NCBI GenBank assembly: GCA_922989275.2
Contig: OV277870.1
Location: 41,908,356-41,972,355 of the forward strand
Source: Gari tellinella
Taxonomy: Eukaryota; Mollusca; Bivalvia; Cardiida; Psammobiidae
Reading direction: 5' to 3'
Length of the DNA stretch: 64,000 bases
Position numbers and translations under genes: made by a program. The notes beneath the pieces are model-generated. The model saw nothing but the letters and a program-made list of their open reading frames with translations, was not told where the DNA came from and did not search any database. Positions 1 through 8,270 of the stretch are shown piece by piece (within the stretch, counting starts at the first letter, position 1; every line of letters starts with the position of its first letter).

Positions 1-243
1 TTAAACCTTTACCCGATAGCCTGTTTCTGGTTTTGAAGACAGGTGACGGATTAATTCAGGCTGAAAGTAAAGCACAATGAATATTCACCATTGGATATTA
101 TTTATATTCAAGCAAGTGGCAGGTTACAGTAGACGGAAAGTAACACAGCATGTGCCTTAATGCATATTCTGTTTTATTTTCAACCTGCTTTAAAAGTCCA
201 CCTGACTTCAAAACTAGAAACAGGCTATGGAGTAAAGGGTTAA
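1..243. repeat. Family A TTAA MITE, interrupted copy
   Basis: Starts with TTAAACCTTTACCCGATAGC and ends with GGAGTAAAGGGTTAA, the terminal inverted repeats of the commonest repeat here. The hairpin arms (AGGCTGAAAGTAAAGCA and TTATTTTCAACCTGCTTTAA) are separated by unrelated sequence at about 80-145. The left end may continue outside the window. It lies in the PARP-like gene intron that follows exon 664-885. Confidence 0.7.
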
Positions 244-276
244 GCAGACTATATCTCTATGTGGAGGAAGAGTTAA

Positions 277-469
277 CAGGGCTCCAGAGAAGAAGGAGTA
301 AACTGAACAAATGCAAGACTTTCTCACTCATTTCAGCACCAAATCCTATAGTGTTACTACTCATTAAAATTGTCTCGAAAAGACGATTCTAATGAGTAGT
401 GACACCATAGGGTTTAATGCGGACATTCATATTTTAGTTTTTCAAATACTCCCCTTATCTGGAGCCCTG
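277..469. repeat. Family F palindromic MITE
   Basis: Ends are CAGGGCTCCAG and CTGGAGCCCTG. The middle holds a palindrome around TGTTACTACTCATTA / TAATGAGTAGTGACACC. The same element occurs at 911-1103, 14074-14262, 29782-29962, 51475-51855 (two copies) and 58910-59052. No coding capacity; no clear target duplication at this copy. Confidence 0.75.
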
Positions 470-617
470 GTCCCAAGGTTATAAAGAATTTGAGTTGAGT
501 CTGGTACCATTCTCAAGCATTTTATTGGTCAGATTTGAGCAAAAGCTCAAATTTGACCAATCAATTGCTTGAGAATGGTCTAAGACTCAACTCACTCTTT
601 ATAACCTTGCACCCTGG
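470..617. repeat. Family G palindromic MITE
   Basis: Near-perfect inverted repeat: CAAGGTTATAAAGAATTTGA at the left is mirrored by ACTCTTTATAACCTTG at the right, with TTGGTCAGATTTGAGC / GCTCAAATTTGACCAA at the centre. It abuts the F element on its left. Partial copies lie at about 30047-30180 and 36023-36380, the latter split by a SINE. Confidence 0.75.
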
Positions 618-663
618 TTAATACCAGCCTGACATTACAATATAAGGGAGACAACTGACTTAC

Positions 664-885
664 GTGCAGAAGGAGCTCCAGTTAGCGTGGCTCTGGACTC
701 GGTATATACAAGTTATTTCTTCTCTGTTTTGAGACACTGTTTTGAAGAACTTCCTCTCCACCTCTTTATATATCCTGGATTGACTTGACAGCTCCACCAG
801 CTCAAACTCGTTAGTGTGGTCCCATGGTACCCAGCCTTCAGGCAAGGGAACCTCAATAGGTGGGGGAGGGCGGAGCTTCTCTGGC
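664..885 (-). CDS. PARP12/ZAP-like gene, coding exon 6 (start of PARP catalytic domain)
   Basis: Acceptor TCTTAG precedes GCCAGAGAAG and donor GTAAGT follows TGCAC. The first base completes a codon left open by exon 5; the exon ends in phase 2. It encodes a proline-rich linker, then PEGWVPWD and FELVELSSQSRIYKEVERKF, ending IYRVQSHANW. This matches the opening of the PARP/ART domain, where an aromatic W(V)P patch is followed by the helix before the 'RVQN..LW' motif. The NAD-binding His-Tyr-Glu/Ile residues would come in later exons left of the window, so catalytic competence cannot be judged. A family F MITE begins 24 bases upstream of the acceptor, in the intron. Confidence 0.92.
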
Positions 886-910
886 CTAAGACAGAAAATG
901 ATATACAGTG

Positions 911-1103
911 CAGGGCTCGAGATAAGAGGGAGTAAACTGAACAATTCCTATGATTCTTCACTTATTACAGCACCAAATCCTATGGTGTTACTACTCATTA
1001 GAATCGTCTCTTCGAGACGATTCTAATAAGTAGTGACACCATAGGGTTTAAAGCAGAAATAAAGATTTTAATTTTTGAGATACTCCCCTTAGCTGGAGCT
1101 CTG
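911..1103. repeat. Family F MITE beside a splice acceptor
   Basis: Ends are CAGGGCTCGAG and GGAGCTCTG, flanked on both sides by ACAGTG, a likely 6-bp target duplication. The core TTAGAATCGTCTC / GAGACGATTCTAA is a perfect hairpin. It lies just upstream (on the minus strand) of the acceptor of exon 664-885, leaving only about 24 bases for the pyrimidine tract and branch site. Confidence 0.8.
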
Positions 1104-1660
1104 ACAGTGCTCTCTCTCTACAACAACACCCATCTGGAGACAATGATTGTGCGTGTTATTCAGAGGGAGTTGTTGTAGGGAGGGGAAAAATACAGTAAGA
1201 TAGGATCTGTCATGAGTCGATGTTCAAGACAAGCTGATCTCAAATGAGTCTAGAATTGAAATGTTATTAAGCAAGCCTTTGCGAGCTTAATAATTTTTCT
1301 ATTCTAGATGTGGTTAGATCAGCTTGTCTTTAATATCGACGAGTGACAGATTCTTATTCTCAAATAACCGATGATTTTAAGCTATTTTTAAAAAGCAATA
1401 GGTCTTTTTGGGATTCCAATGACATAATTACGTCTTTATAAATAGTGACGTCATCAAATTGATCTCACATGTGTTGGAGGCAAAAATATTTGTGATCGTT
1501 GTTCACTATTGAAAACAGGAGTAGTTATGTGAGACAAACCTCTCTATTAGGACCACTTCAATAAAGGATGAGGGAGAAAGTGATATACAGTGCTCTCTCT
1601 CTCCCTCTACAACAACACCCATTGGGAGATAATGAGTGTGTGTGTTGTTCAAAGGGAGTT
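1104..1660. repeat. Intronic inverted repeats, two kinds
   Basis: 1105-1180 and 1590-1660 hold related hairpins (CTCTACAACAACACCCAT with AGGGAGTTGTTGTAG). 1200-1355 is a longer inverted repeat: AGACAAGCTGATCT near 1230 pairs with AGATCAGCTTGTCT near 1318, and GATCTGTCATGAGTCGATG pairs imperfectly with CGACGAGTGACAGATTC. No gene seen. Confidence 0.6.
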
Positions 1661-1662
1661 AA

Positions 1663-1906
1663 CCCATTACCTCATAAAAATGTATTTTTACGCCTCTAAT
1701 TTATTCCTCCATTGACGAAAATAGTTCCATTTTACACAGTCATGAATATGCATCATAAGAAAAAGTTTCTATATCCTAGTAGATGGTAGCTTAAAGCAGG
1801 CTGAAAGTAAAGCAGAATGCGCCTTAAGGCGCATTCTGCTTTACTTTCAACCTGCTTTAAGTGGTAACCTATCTTCAAAACAAGAAACAGGCTATGGGGT
1901 AATGGG
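1663..1906. repeat. Family A TTAA MITE
   Basis: Flanked by TTAA at 1659-1662 and 1907-1910, with termini CCCATTACCTCATA and TATGGGGTAATGGG. The central hairpin has perfect AAGCAGAATGCGCC-TTAA-GGCGCATTCTGCTT symmetry. 1925-2060 after it holds a second degenerate hairpin (GATGAAAGTAAAACAGAAAG with GGAGCTTTCTGCATC). Confidence 0.85.
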
Positions 1907-2238
1907 TTAATAAGGGTTATTGATTGCATGAAAGACAGATGACAGCTTGAAGCAAGATGAAAGTAAAACAGAAAGATGATTGCTTAATGCAGGATAACAC
2001 TAATGCAGAAAACTCCCATAGGAGCTTTCTGCATCATTTGTACCCTGTATTAACCAGTCCCCTGTCATAAGAGATATTTAATGTAATTTAACCTACTACT
2101 CCAGATATGCCTTTTTACTCATTTAATTTGTTCCTTCACTGAAGAAAATAGGTCCTCTTTAAAGGCTTAATACTGCCCGCATTTATGTTTAAAATGCAAA
2201 ATTTCTTATATGTGTTTATTTTCTATGTATTAAAACTA

Positions 2239-2434
2239 CAGTAAAACCTCTCTATTACGACCACTTAATTGTGGCAATTATTAGGGTGTTTACGATAGGT
2301 GACCGCTTAAAGCAAGGTAACAGTGAAACAGGAAGCTCCTAAAGGAGCTTTCTATTTCACTGTTACCTTGCTTTAAGCTGTAACCAGTCTATTTTCAATA
2401 AATTAGCCGTGGTTGTAATAGCGAGGTTTTACTA
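2239..2434. repeat. Family D MITE (Tc1/mariner, pogo-like)
   Basis: Begins TA-CAGTAAAACCTCTCTATT; the right end carries the mirrored GTTGTAATAGCGAGGTTTTACT. The hairpin AGCAAGGTAACAGTGAAACA / TGTTACCTTGCTTTAAGC fills the middle. The CAGT termini with TA duplication, clearest in the copy at 61946-62150, point to Tc1/mariner mobilisation. Confidence 0.8.
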
Positions 2435-2755
2435 GTGAAATCAGCTGTACCATGCCTGACATATATGCCTCCATTTCATTAAAAATCATACATAAATGTG
2501 TTGATTGATTTTCTTATCGAGATGGATAGTAAAATAAGAGATTTGTTTACATAACAAATCTTCGGACTTGGTGCCGAGAATTTTCGGACGGTCACATGAT
2601 GGATACTAGCAGCAACAATTCATTTAAACTGTGTGTGCCGTCATCAGTTTGTGTGACATTTTGTGGACACAATTACAGGAGTTGTTTCACTTTGATTGAA
2701 AGCGCAAAATTAATGGTTCCCACCAAAAACAGCTATGACGTCATAGATGTTTGTG
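2435..2755. other. Intron sequence without a recognised feature
   Basis: Apparently single-copy sequence between a D element and an exon-6 remnant. An open frame of 65 codons on the plus strand (2596-2793) runs antisense to the host intron; it resembles no family I know and is not called. Confidence 0.5.
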
Positions 2756-2789
2756 CAGGCAATGGAACCTCAATATATGGGGGAAACGG
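2756..2789 (-). pseudogene. Degenerate remnant of PARP-like exon 6
   Basis: Read on the minus strand, this stretch matches the start of exon 664-885 (codons PPPPIEVPLPEG) with about six mismatches in 35 bases; GAGGTTCC and TTGCCTG are shared. The match stops abruptly on both sides and there is no usable acceptor. It lies just downstream of the exon 2811-3007 donor. Read as a leftover of a local duplication; the match is short, so confidence is moderate. Confidence 0.5.
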
Positions 2790-2810
2790 TTGATTTTTAT
2801 TGAAACTTAC

Positions 2811-3007
2811 AGTATGCCACGAAGTACAGAAGCAGCCTTCACCAGGATGGGTCTTCTAATCATACGTCTGGATTTGTGCGTGTCCAAGTTCAGCTGCATC
2901 ATGGTATTGAAGTCTATGAAATACTTGAACCTGTAATTTTCTCTCGTGAACATGTATTTCTTCTGTCCCGCCAGGTATTTAGTCTCCAGAGTATACTGCA
3001 TAGTATC
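2811..3007 (-). CDS. PARP12/ZAP-like gene, coding exon 5 (second half of WWE domain 2)
   Basis: Acceptor TGTTCCTAG, phase 0 entry at GAT ACT ATG; donor ACT-GTAAGT, phase 2 exit. Encodes LETKYLAGQKKYMFTRENYR, then FNTMMQLNLDT and RRMIRRPI. This is the WWE-domain second half: a helix with 'LE..Y', the beta strand before 'M.Q.N..T', and the closing RR.I.RRP. It joins the tryptophan-rich first half in exon 5865-6071 in frame and gives a complete WWE domain, expected to bind ADP-ribose or iso-ADP-ribose. Confidence 0.93.
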
Positions 3008-3403
3008 CTAGGAACAGAATTGAAACCTCCTTAGCCCTTTGTTACTGACTGAGTGACTCACTATGGATATATTGGGGTCTGTAGGATTAGTAAGGGGCTA
3101 GGTGATAACAGAACAGAGTCCCATATTAATCCCAGAGATCCCCCATGTATGAAATGCTTTCATTATAAAATCACCGGCAAGGCATTATTATATAACTGCT
3201 CTAAGCAAGAGGAAAGTAGAACAGAAAACTCATCAAGGAGCTTTTTATTTTAATTTCAACTTGCCTTAAGCTGCCGCCTGTATTCAACTCCATCTGTGGA
3301 TACTAATTTCTTTGCACTTTTTGTGAGATATAAGTTGAGATGCCAGGTTGTTTAATATCATCAAACATGTAATGTATTACGTCTTAACTTTTGGACTGCT
3401 TAA

Positions 3404-3647
3404 ACCCTTTACCCCATAGCTTGTTTCTAGTAATGAAGACATGTGACCACTTAAAGCAGATTGAAAGTAAAGCAGAATGTGCCTTAAGGTGCATTCTGCT
3501 TTACTTTAGCCTGCTTTAAGCTATCATCTGCTAGGATATAGAAAATGTTTCTTTTTGGTACATGTTTGTGACTTTATAAATCGGAATATTTTCTTAAGTG
3601 GAAGAATAAAATGAATGCGCAAAAAGGCGCTTCTATGGGGGAAAGGG
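3404..3647. repeat. Family A TTAA MITE
   Basis: Flanked by TTAA at 3400-3403 and 3648-3651. Left end ACCCTTTACCCCATAGC, right end TATGGGGGAAAGGG. The central palindrome is intact around GTGCC-TTAA-GGTGC. A separate hairpin remnant (GCAAGAGGAAAGTAGAACAG with TTTCAACTTGCCTTAAGC) lies at 3200-3275. Confidence 0.82.
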
Positions 3648-3758
3648 TTAAGCTTCCAAAAGCTAATTTATCTGCAAATGAAGTGCTGAACTCTTTCATT
3701 GCGACAGGTGATCTGGCTGACTGTGTAAACAGTTTGTATCAAGATCAGACTATATGTA

Positions 3759-3951
3759 CAGTCAAACTTCGATATCTCGAACTCATTTAAGTGGAACATA
3801 CCCGTATTTCAAAGTTAAAACGTGGCTAAGCCACGTTTTAACCTTGAAATATGGGTATGTTCAACTGAACCGAGCATGAAATAATGCAGTTCGTGTGTCC
3901 AACTATCAGATAGTTGGAGTTAAGTGAGTTCGAGATATCTAAGTTTGACTG
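3759..3951. repeat. Family E MITE (Tc1/mariner, pogo-like)
   Basis: TA-CAGTCAAACTTCGATATC at the left and GATATCTAAGTTTGACTG at the right. The core AACGTGGCTAAGCCACGTT is a perfect palindrome. It has split an older hairpin element: AAACAGTTTG...GATCAGAC before it, TCTGATCAGGATCCAAACTG after it. A second copy is at 27560-27752. Confidence 0.82.
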
Positions 3952-4062
3952 TTTGTTAATGCAGTCTCTGATCAGGATCCAAACTGGTTGGCTTATGTGT
4001 CAATATTTCTTAAATCATAAAAGTATACAGTATTAACCCTTTCACTCTAAACGATGCCTTAA

Positions 4063-4304
4063 CCCTTTGAACCCTAGTCCCGCATATAGGCGTCTTTTCA
4101 AACAGTGTACATGTGAATAGTACACTTGTCCTGTTCAAACAGTAAAGGCCCAGATCAGAGGGCTCGGAAAGGAGCCCTCTGATCAGGGTCTTTACTGTTT
4201 GTCATAATGCCAAAAATGGACAAAAACAATTCTTAAAAGTCAGAAATGGACTAGACAAAAATCGAAACTGGAATTGTCCATTTAAAGTTTCAGGGAGGAA
4301 AGAG
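4063..4304. repeat. Family C TTAA MITE nested in another repeat
   Basis: TTAA at 4059-4062 and 4305-4308. Ends CCCTTTGAACCCTAGTCCCG and CAGGGAGGAAAGAG. Internal palindrome CAGATCAGAGGGCTC / GAGCCCTCTGATCAG. The flanking TTAACCCTTTCACTC and AGCGTGTTTGCAAACAGTTT belong to an older TTAA element, so this is a repeat within a repeat. Confidence 0.8.
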
Positions 4305-4560
4305 TTAAAGCGTGTTTGCAAACAGTTTGGGTCCTGATCAGACGCCGCGTCACCTGATCAGGACCTAAACTTTTTGACACTCTTATTGATATTTATTAAG
4401 TCATACAACCTTAAATCTAACTTTGAAACGTGTCTTGCAGACAGCAATACTGAAGCAGACAACAATAAAGCAGTGGAGCGATAAAAATTCCCTGAATAAT
4501 TTGATCATGAAAGGGTTCAGAGAGTATAAAATTAAGAAATAATCTATGTTCTACCATTAT

Positions 4561-5106
4561 GAAACGGTATTTTACAACGGTTGGGAGTTGTGGTGCGCAG
4601 GAATTGACCACGAAGGCCGAAGGCCTGAGTGGTCAATTCCTGCGCACCACAACAGCCGACTGTACAATGGTAGAACATAGATTATTTCGATTCTAACATG
4701 ACCAGATTTAAAGAGATTCATTAGAAAGGAAAGCAAATGTTCCATACTTATTTCATCAGTGTATGCAGTTTTTCGACTGAATAACTTTTCGCGCAGCATT
4801 ACAAGAGTCTAACACCCAACAGCAAATTTACATTTACCGATCCATCATCTGGCATAGAACAAACCTTACTGAAAACAAGACAGGAGAATGGGAAAATTAC
4901 AGTAACATGACTGGTTAAAAGTATATGGTCTTCACAGGCTATATGAATAACTTAAGAAATTTAAAATCATAACGTATAAAATGCATGACGTGACGTCACG
5001 TCATATAACCGCGAGAGGAGAGGGGTAGGGAAGAGCGTTGTAAAACGTCTCAGGTATACCACGATTTGCTTGTTCTATTTTTATGTGACTAAAACGCGTG
5101 TCATGT
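4561..5106. repeat. Family I dispersed repeat, about 545 bp
   Basis: The whole segment aligns with 58297-58869 in an intron of the NWD-like gene. Shared parts include the hairpin TGAGTGGTCAATTCCTGCG with its mirror, then TTCGATTCTAACATGACCAG, CATGACTGGTTAAAAGTAT and GGGAAGAGCGTTGTAAAA. No open frame is conserved between copies. Ends are not sharply defined. Confidence 0.75.
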
Positions 5107-5120
5107 TAGAATTACTTGTA

Positions 5121-5162
5121 TACCTCATAGCTTCACCAAATGTTTGCGTCATCTTGCCAGTA
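5121..5162 (-). pseudogene. Short 3' fragment of the WWE exon (copy 3)
   Basis: On the minus strand, TGGCAAGATGACGCAAAC and GAAGCTATGAGGTA match the 3' end of exon 5865-6071 (YWQDD ... SYE plus donor). The rest of the exon is missing, and the sequence beyond (TATTCATTATTAGG) is the same D-element piece that truncates copy 2. It is a decayed duplicate. Confidence 0.7.
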
Positions 5163-5335
5163 TTCATTATTAGGTATTTATGACAGGGAATTACTTAAAG
5201 CAAGGTGACAGTAAAACAGAAAGCTCCTATAGGAGCTTTCTGTTTAACTGTCACCTTGGTTTAAGCTGTCACCTATCTTTTTATACAACCAATTAGGTTT
5301 TGTTTTAGTAGTGTTTATAGAGATGTTAACTGTAC

Positions 5336-5462
5336 CTTATAGCTTTGCCAGGTGTTTGCGTCATCTTGCCAGTACCATCTCCACTGTGTTTTGAAGCTAT
5401 CAGCAGTACCAGTGCTGTTATTAGACTGGGTGTAGGAAATAGTAGAAATCCTCCTGGCCCTA
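5336..5462 (-). pseudogene. Truncated duplicate of the WWE exon (copy 2)
   Basis: Reads without stops on the minus strand as ...RRISTISYTQSNNSTGTADS, then FKTQWRWYWQDD, ending SYK before GTACAG. It is nearly identical to the 3' two-thirds of exon 5865-6071, with a few substitutions (V to A, S to T, E to K). The 5' third is missing. The only nearby AG (ACATAG) would enter in the wrong phase for the exon pair it would join, so productive splicing is unlikely. Read as a pseudo-exon. Confidence 0.75.
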
Positions 5463-5568
5463 TGTGTTCATTATTAGGTATTTATGACAGCGAATTACTT
5501 AAAGCAAGGTGACAGTAAAACAGAAAGCTCCTACAGGAGCTTTCTGTTTTACTGTCACCTTGCTTTAA

Positions 5569-5738
5569 CCCATTAACCTATAAATACGCCTTTTTACACA
5601 TTTTATATATTCCTCCACTGAATATGGATGATATGAATAGTTTCTTTATCCTGGTAGATAATAGCTTAAAGCAGGCTTTTAGCCTGCTTTAAGTGGTCAC
5701 CTATTTTCAAAACTAGAAACTGTCTGTTGGGTAATGGG
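5569..5738. repeat. Family A TTAA MITE, short copy
   Basis: TTAA at 5565-5568 and 5739-5742; ends CCCATTAACCTATAAATACG and GTTGGGTAATGGG. The central hairpin is reduced to GCAGGCTTTTAGCCTGC. It sits between two D-type hairpins. Confidence 0.78.
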
Positions 5739-5864
5739 TTAAAGCAAGGTGACAGTAAAACAGAAAGCTCCTTTCCAATTTACTGTCAATTAAGCTGTCA
5801 CCTGTCTTTTTATACAACCAATTAGCTTTTGTTTTAGTGGTCGTAATAGAGATGTTTACCGTAC

Positions 5865-6071
5865 CTCATAGCTTTGCCAGCTGTTTACGTCATCTTGCCA
5901 GTACCATCTCCACTGTGTTTTGAAGCTATCAGCGGTGTCAGTGCTGTTATTGGACTGGGTGTAGGAAATAGTAGAAATCCTCCTTGCCCTTACAGACTCG
6001 AAAGAATCTTCAATACTGAACCGACAAGACAGCTTCGGGTCATGGAACTCAATAATCACGTAATTCCCCCA
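5865..6071 (-). CDS. PARP12/ZAP-like gene, coding exon 4 (WWE 1 end, WWE 2 start)
   Basis: Phase 0 at both ends, 69 codons: begins WGNYVIIEFHDPK, contains SFESVRARRIST, ends TQWRWYWQDDVNSWQSYE. The first part closes WWE domain 1 (beta strand plus RR.S motif); the last part is the W-x-W-Y-W opening of WWE 2, completed by exon 2811-3007. The acceptor TTTTTCCATCAG-TGGGGGAA matches family A MITE sequence (TTTTCTTCAG-TGGAGGAA), so the splice site and first three codons appear MITE-derived. The donor GAG-GTACGG coincides with the TA edge of a family D terminus. Two broken copies of the exon lie downstream at 5336-5462 and 5121-5162. Confidence 0.93.
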
Positions 6072-6510
6072 CTGATGGAAAAAGTTCCAATTTATACATT
6101 CATGAAAAGATATTATAAAGAATATTTTCTGTATCCTTGCAGATGGTAGCTTAAAGCAGGCTGAAAGTAAAGCAGAATGTGCCTTAAGGCACTCTCTGCT
6201 TTACTTTCAACCTGCTTTAAGTTTTAAGTGGTCACCTATTTTCAATAATAGAAACAAGCTATGGGGTAACGGGTTAAAAGTGCAAAATGAGGTCTCTAGT
6301 TCCAATTTATACATTCATGAAAAGATATTATAAAGAATATTTTCTGTATCCTTGCAGATGGTAGCTTAAAGCAGGCTGATAGTAAAGCAGAATGTGCCTT
6401 AAGGCACTCTCTGCTTTACTTTCATACTGGTTAAAGTTTTAAGTGGTCACCTATTTTCAATAATAGAAACAGGCTATGGGGTAACGGGTTAAAAGTGCAA
6501 AATGAGGTCT
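6072..6510. repeat. Family A MITE with a recent tandem duplication
   Basis: A segment of about 211 bp (TTCCAATTTATACATTCATG ... ATGAGGTCTCTAG) occurs twice head to tail, at about 6089-6299 and 6300-6510, with only a few differences. Both copies share unusual variants such as AAAAGATATTATAAAG. The left end of the first copy runs into exon 5865-6071; the left TTAA terminus is not present. Confidence 0.78.
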
Positions 6511-6534
6511 CTAGATTTTTTAAAATGTTTATTC

Positions 6535-6770
6535 TATGATTTGACCTTGTGACCTAGTTTTGGACCCAACATGAGCCATATTTGAATTAACCTGAACTCA
6601 ATATAATAAGACAAACATTTTGACCAGGTTTCATTAAGATATAACGAAATGTGAAGCCTCTATAGTGTTAACGAGGTTTTTCCATGACTTGACCTAGTGA
6701 CCTAGTTTTTGACCAGACATGACAAACATTTAAACTTGACCTAGATTTTATGTAAGCAAACATTCTGGTA
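6535..6770. repeat. Fragment of family X (145-bp unit)
   Basis: Contains GACCTAGTGACCTAGTTTTT, then TTTCATTAAGATATAACGAA and AGCCTCTATAGTGTTAACGA, the unit seen six times at 15690-16540. About 1.5 units survive. It ends about 15 bases from the donor of exon 6785-6993. Confidence 0.7.
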
Positions 6771-6784
6771 AAAAATTAACTTAC

Positions 6785-6993
6785 CACGAGAACCTCCTCT
6801 GACTGATGTTTTTTGGCACAGTAAGGTCTTTCAATCTTCTCCTCAGCATCAGCAATGGGTTCCCATGACCCAAATAGTTCCACTTGCCATAAGTAGGGCA
6901 CTCTAGTTCTGTTGTTATGGAAACTACTGCAACCTTGGTGATTACATTTCCCGACAAGGTCAAGGTCGCAGATTGTTGTATTATCTGAAATAC
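6785..6993 (-). CDS. PARP12/ZAP-like gene, coding exon 3 (fifth CCCH finger, WWE 1 start)
   Basis: Acceptor CCTTTTTCAG; two bases complete the glycine codon opened by exon 8271-12203; donor GTG-GTAAGT, phase 0 exit. Encodes CDLDLVGKCNHQGCSSFH, a C-x7-C-x4-C-x3-H finger, then PYLWQVELFGSWEPI and the helix EEKIERPYC. A CCCH finger running straight into a WWE domain is the central arrangement of PARP12 and ZC3HAV1 (ZAP), where it contributes to ADP-ribose binding. Family and order are clear; which paralogue it is cannot be settled here. Confidence 0.93.
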
Positions 6994-7078
6994 CTGAAAA
7001 AGGAGGTGAAACAAAGTAAGAAGTTGGTTTCTTTGGCAAAGTAGTTTTCAGAAAATAATGCTTATTATAGTCAGTTTA

Positions 7079-7325
7079 AACCCATTACCCCATAAATGCG
7101 CCATTTAACGCCTTTAATTTATTCCTCCACTTGAAAAAATAGTTTCAATTTATACAGTCATGAAATAGTACTATAAGAAATATTTTTTTGTCCTAGCAGA
7201 TGATTACTTAAAGCAAGCTGAAAGTAAAGCAGAATGCACCTTAAGGCACATTCTGCTTTACTTTCAGCCTACTTTTAGTGGTCACTTCTCTTCAAAATTA
7301 GAAAAAATATATGGGCTAATGGGTT
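7079..7325. repeat. Family A TTAA MITE
   Basis: Left end TTAAACCCATTACCCCATAA, right end GGGCTAATGGGTTA. Central palindrome CAGAATGCACC-TTAA-GGCACATTCTG. It lies in the intron between the large exon and exon 6785-6993, about 85 bases from the latter. Confidence 0.8.
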
Positions 7326-7339
7326 AGCAGATATTCTAT

Positions 7340-8060
7340 GAAGAAGCACAGAGACAGCTTTAAATTGGATGAAAATAAAACAGAAAGCTCCTGTTGGAGT
7401 TTTCTGTTTTTCTTTCAACCAGCTTTAAGCAATAACAAATCTTATACATGTGCTTTGAAAACATTTATGTACGAAAGGGTTCACAGCTCTACAATCAAAA
7501 CATCTTCTATGAGAAATATTTCCACAGTAATAGCTACTCAAACCAAAGTGACTAATTGTTGGTGGTGATAATATATAAATACATGTAAATAATTATTTTT
7601 TAAAGGCTTATTGACACAAATAGTGCTGAAAAAATGATTGTCTTAAACACATACATCAGCTAGATGCAGGATTAATGCAGATGAGAAAGCTCCAACTGAA
7701 GCTTTTTGCTTTGCTTCCATCCTGTTTCAACTCATTAGTCTATAAATATGCCAGAGTCACGCCTTTTTACTTCTTTAATTTATTCGTCTTCTACTAAAAA
7801 AAGATCCACTTTAGTCATAAATATGCACCATAATAAGAAATATTTCCTATACCCTAGCAGATGCTAGCTTAAAGAAGGCTGAGAATAAAGCAGAATGCAC
7901 CTTAAGGTGCATTCTGCTTTACTTTCAGCCTGCTTTAAGCTACTTACTGCTAGAATATAGAAAATATTTCTGATAGTACATATTCATGACTATAAATTGA
8001 AACTACTTTCTTCAGTGGAGGAATATTTTAAAGGCATAAGAATGTCCTTTTACAAAAGAG
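7340..8060. repeat. Cluster of hairpin MITEs
   Basis: 7345-7430 is a D-type hairpin (GATGAAAATAAAACAGAAAG with TTTCTGTTTTTCTTTCAACC). 7615-7735 is a degenerate hairpin ending CTTTTTGCTTTGCTTCCATCC. 7738-8055 is a family A element with an intact core CAGAATGCACC-TTAA-GGTGCATTCTG but decayed ends. No gene seen. Confidence 0.65.
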
Positions 8061-8270
8061 AAATAGTCCATTTAGCATAAACACTGGTAGAACATGTATT
8101 TAACCCATTAACTCATAAACGCTAAACAACTATCAATGCTTATCTCAATACAAGCTAGTGTATTAAAGTGTGTCAAAATGAGTCAGTATGAGGCTATTGC
8201 ATAATGAGTCAATATGAGCCAGTATGGCTTAATGGGTAAAGTACATGTATTTGTGTGTATGTAAACTGAC

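Larger units (their letters stand above)
5166..5864. repeat. Tandemly repeated block of family D hairpins and WWE exon pieces
   Basis: The order 'exon fragment - TTCATTATTAGGTATTTATG - AGCAAGGTGACAGTAAAACA hairpin - ACAACCAATTAG - exon fragment' occurs at 5121-5335 and again from 5336, ending at the intact exon at 5865. An A element (5569-5738) has since entered the second block. The right D terminus (GTGGTCGTAATAGAGATG) reaches directly to the exon donor at 5864. The blocks look like unequal-exchange duplicates of one D-MITE plus exon junction. Confidence 0.72.

Noticed and set aside
2596..2936. Plus-strand ORFs of 60-65 codons over exon 2811-3007
   Set aside because: They are antisense to a well-supported WWE exon and cross its splice sites.
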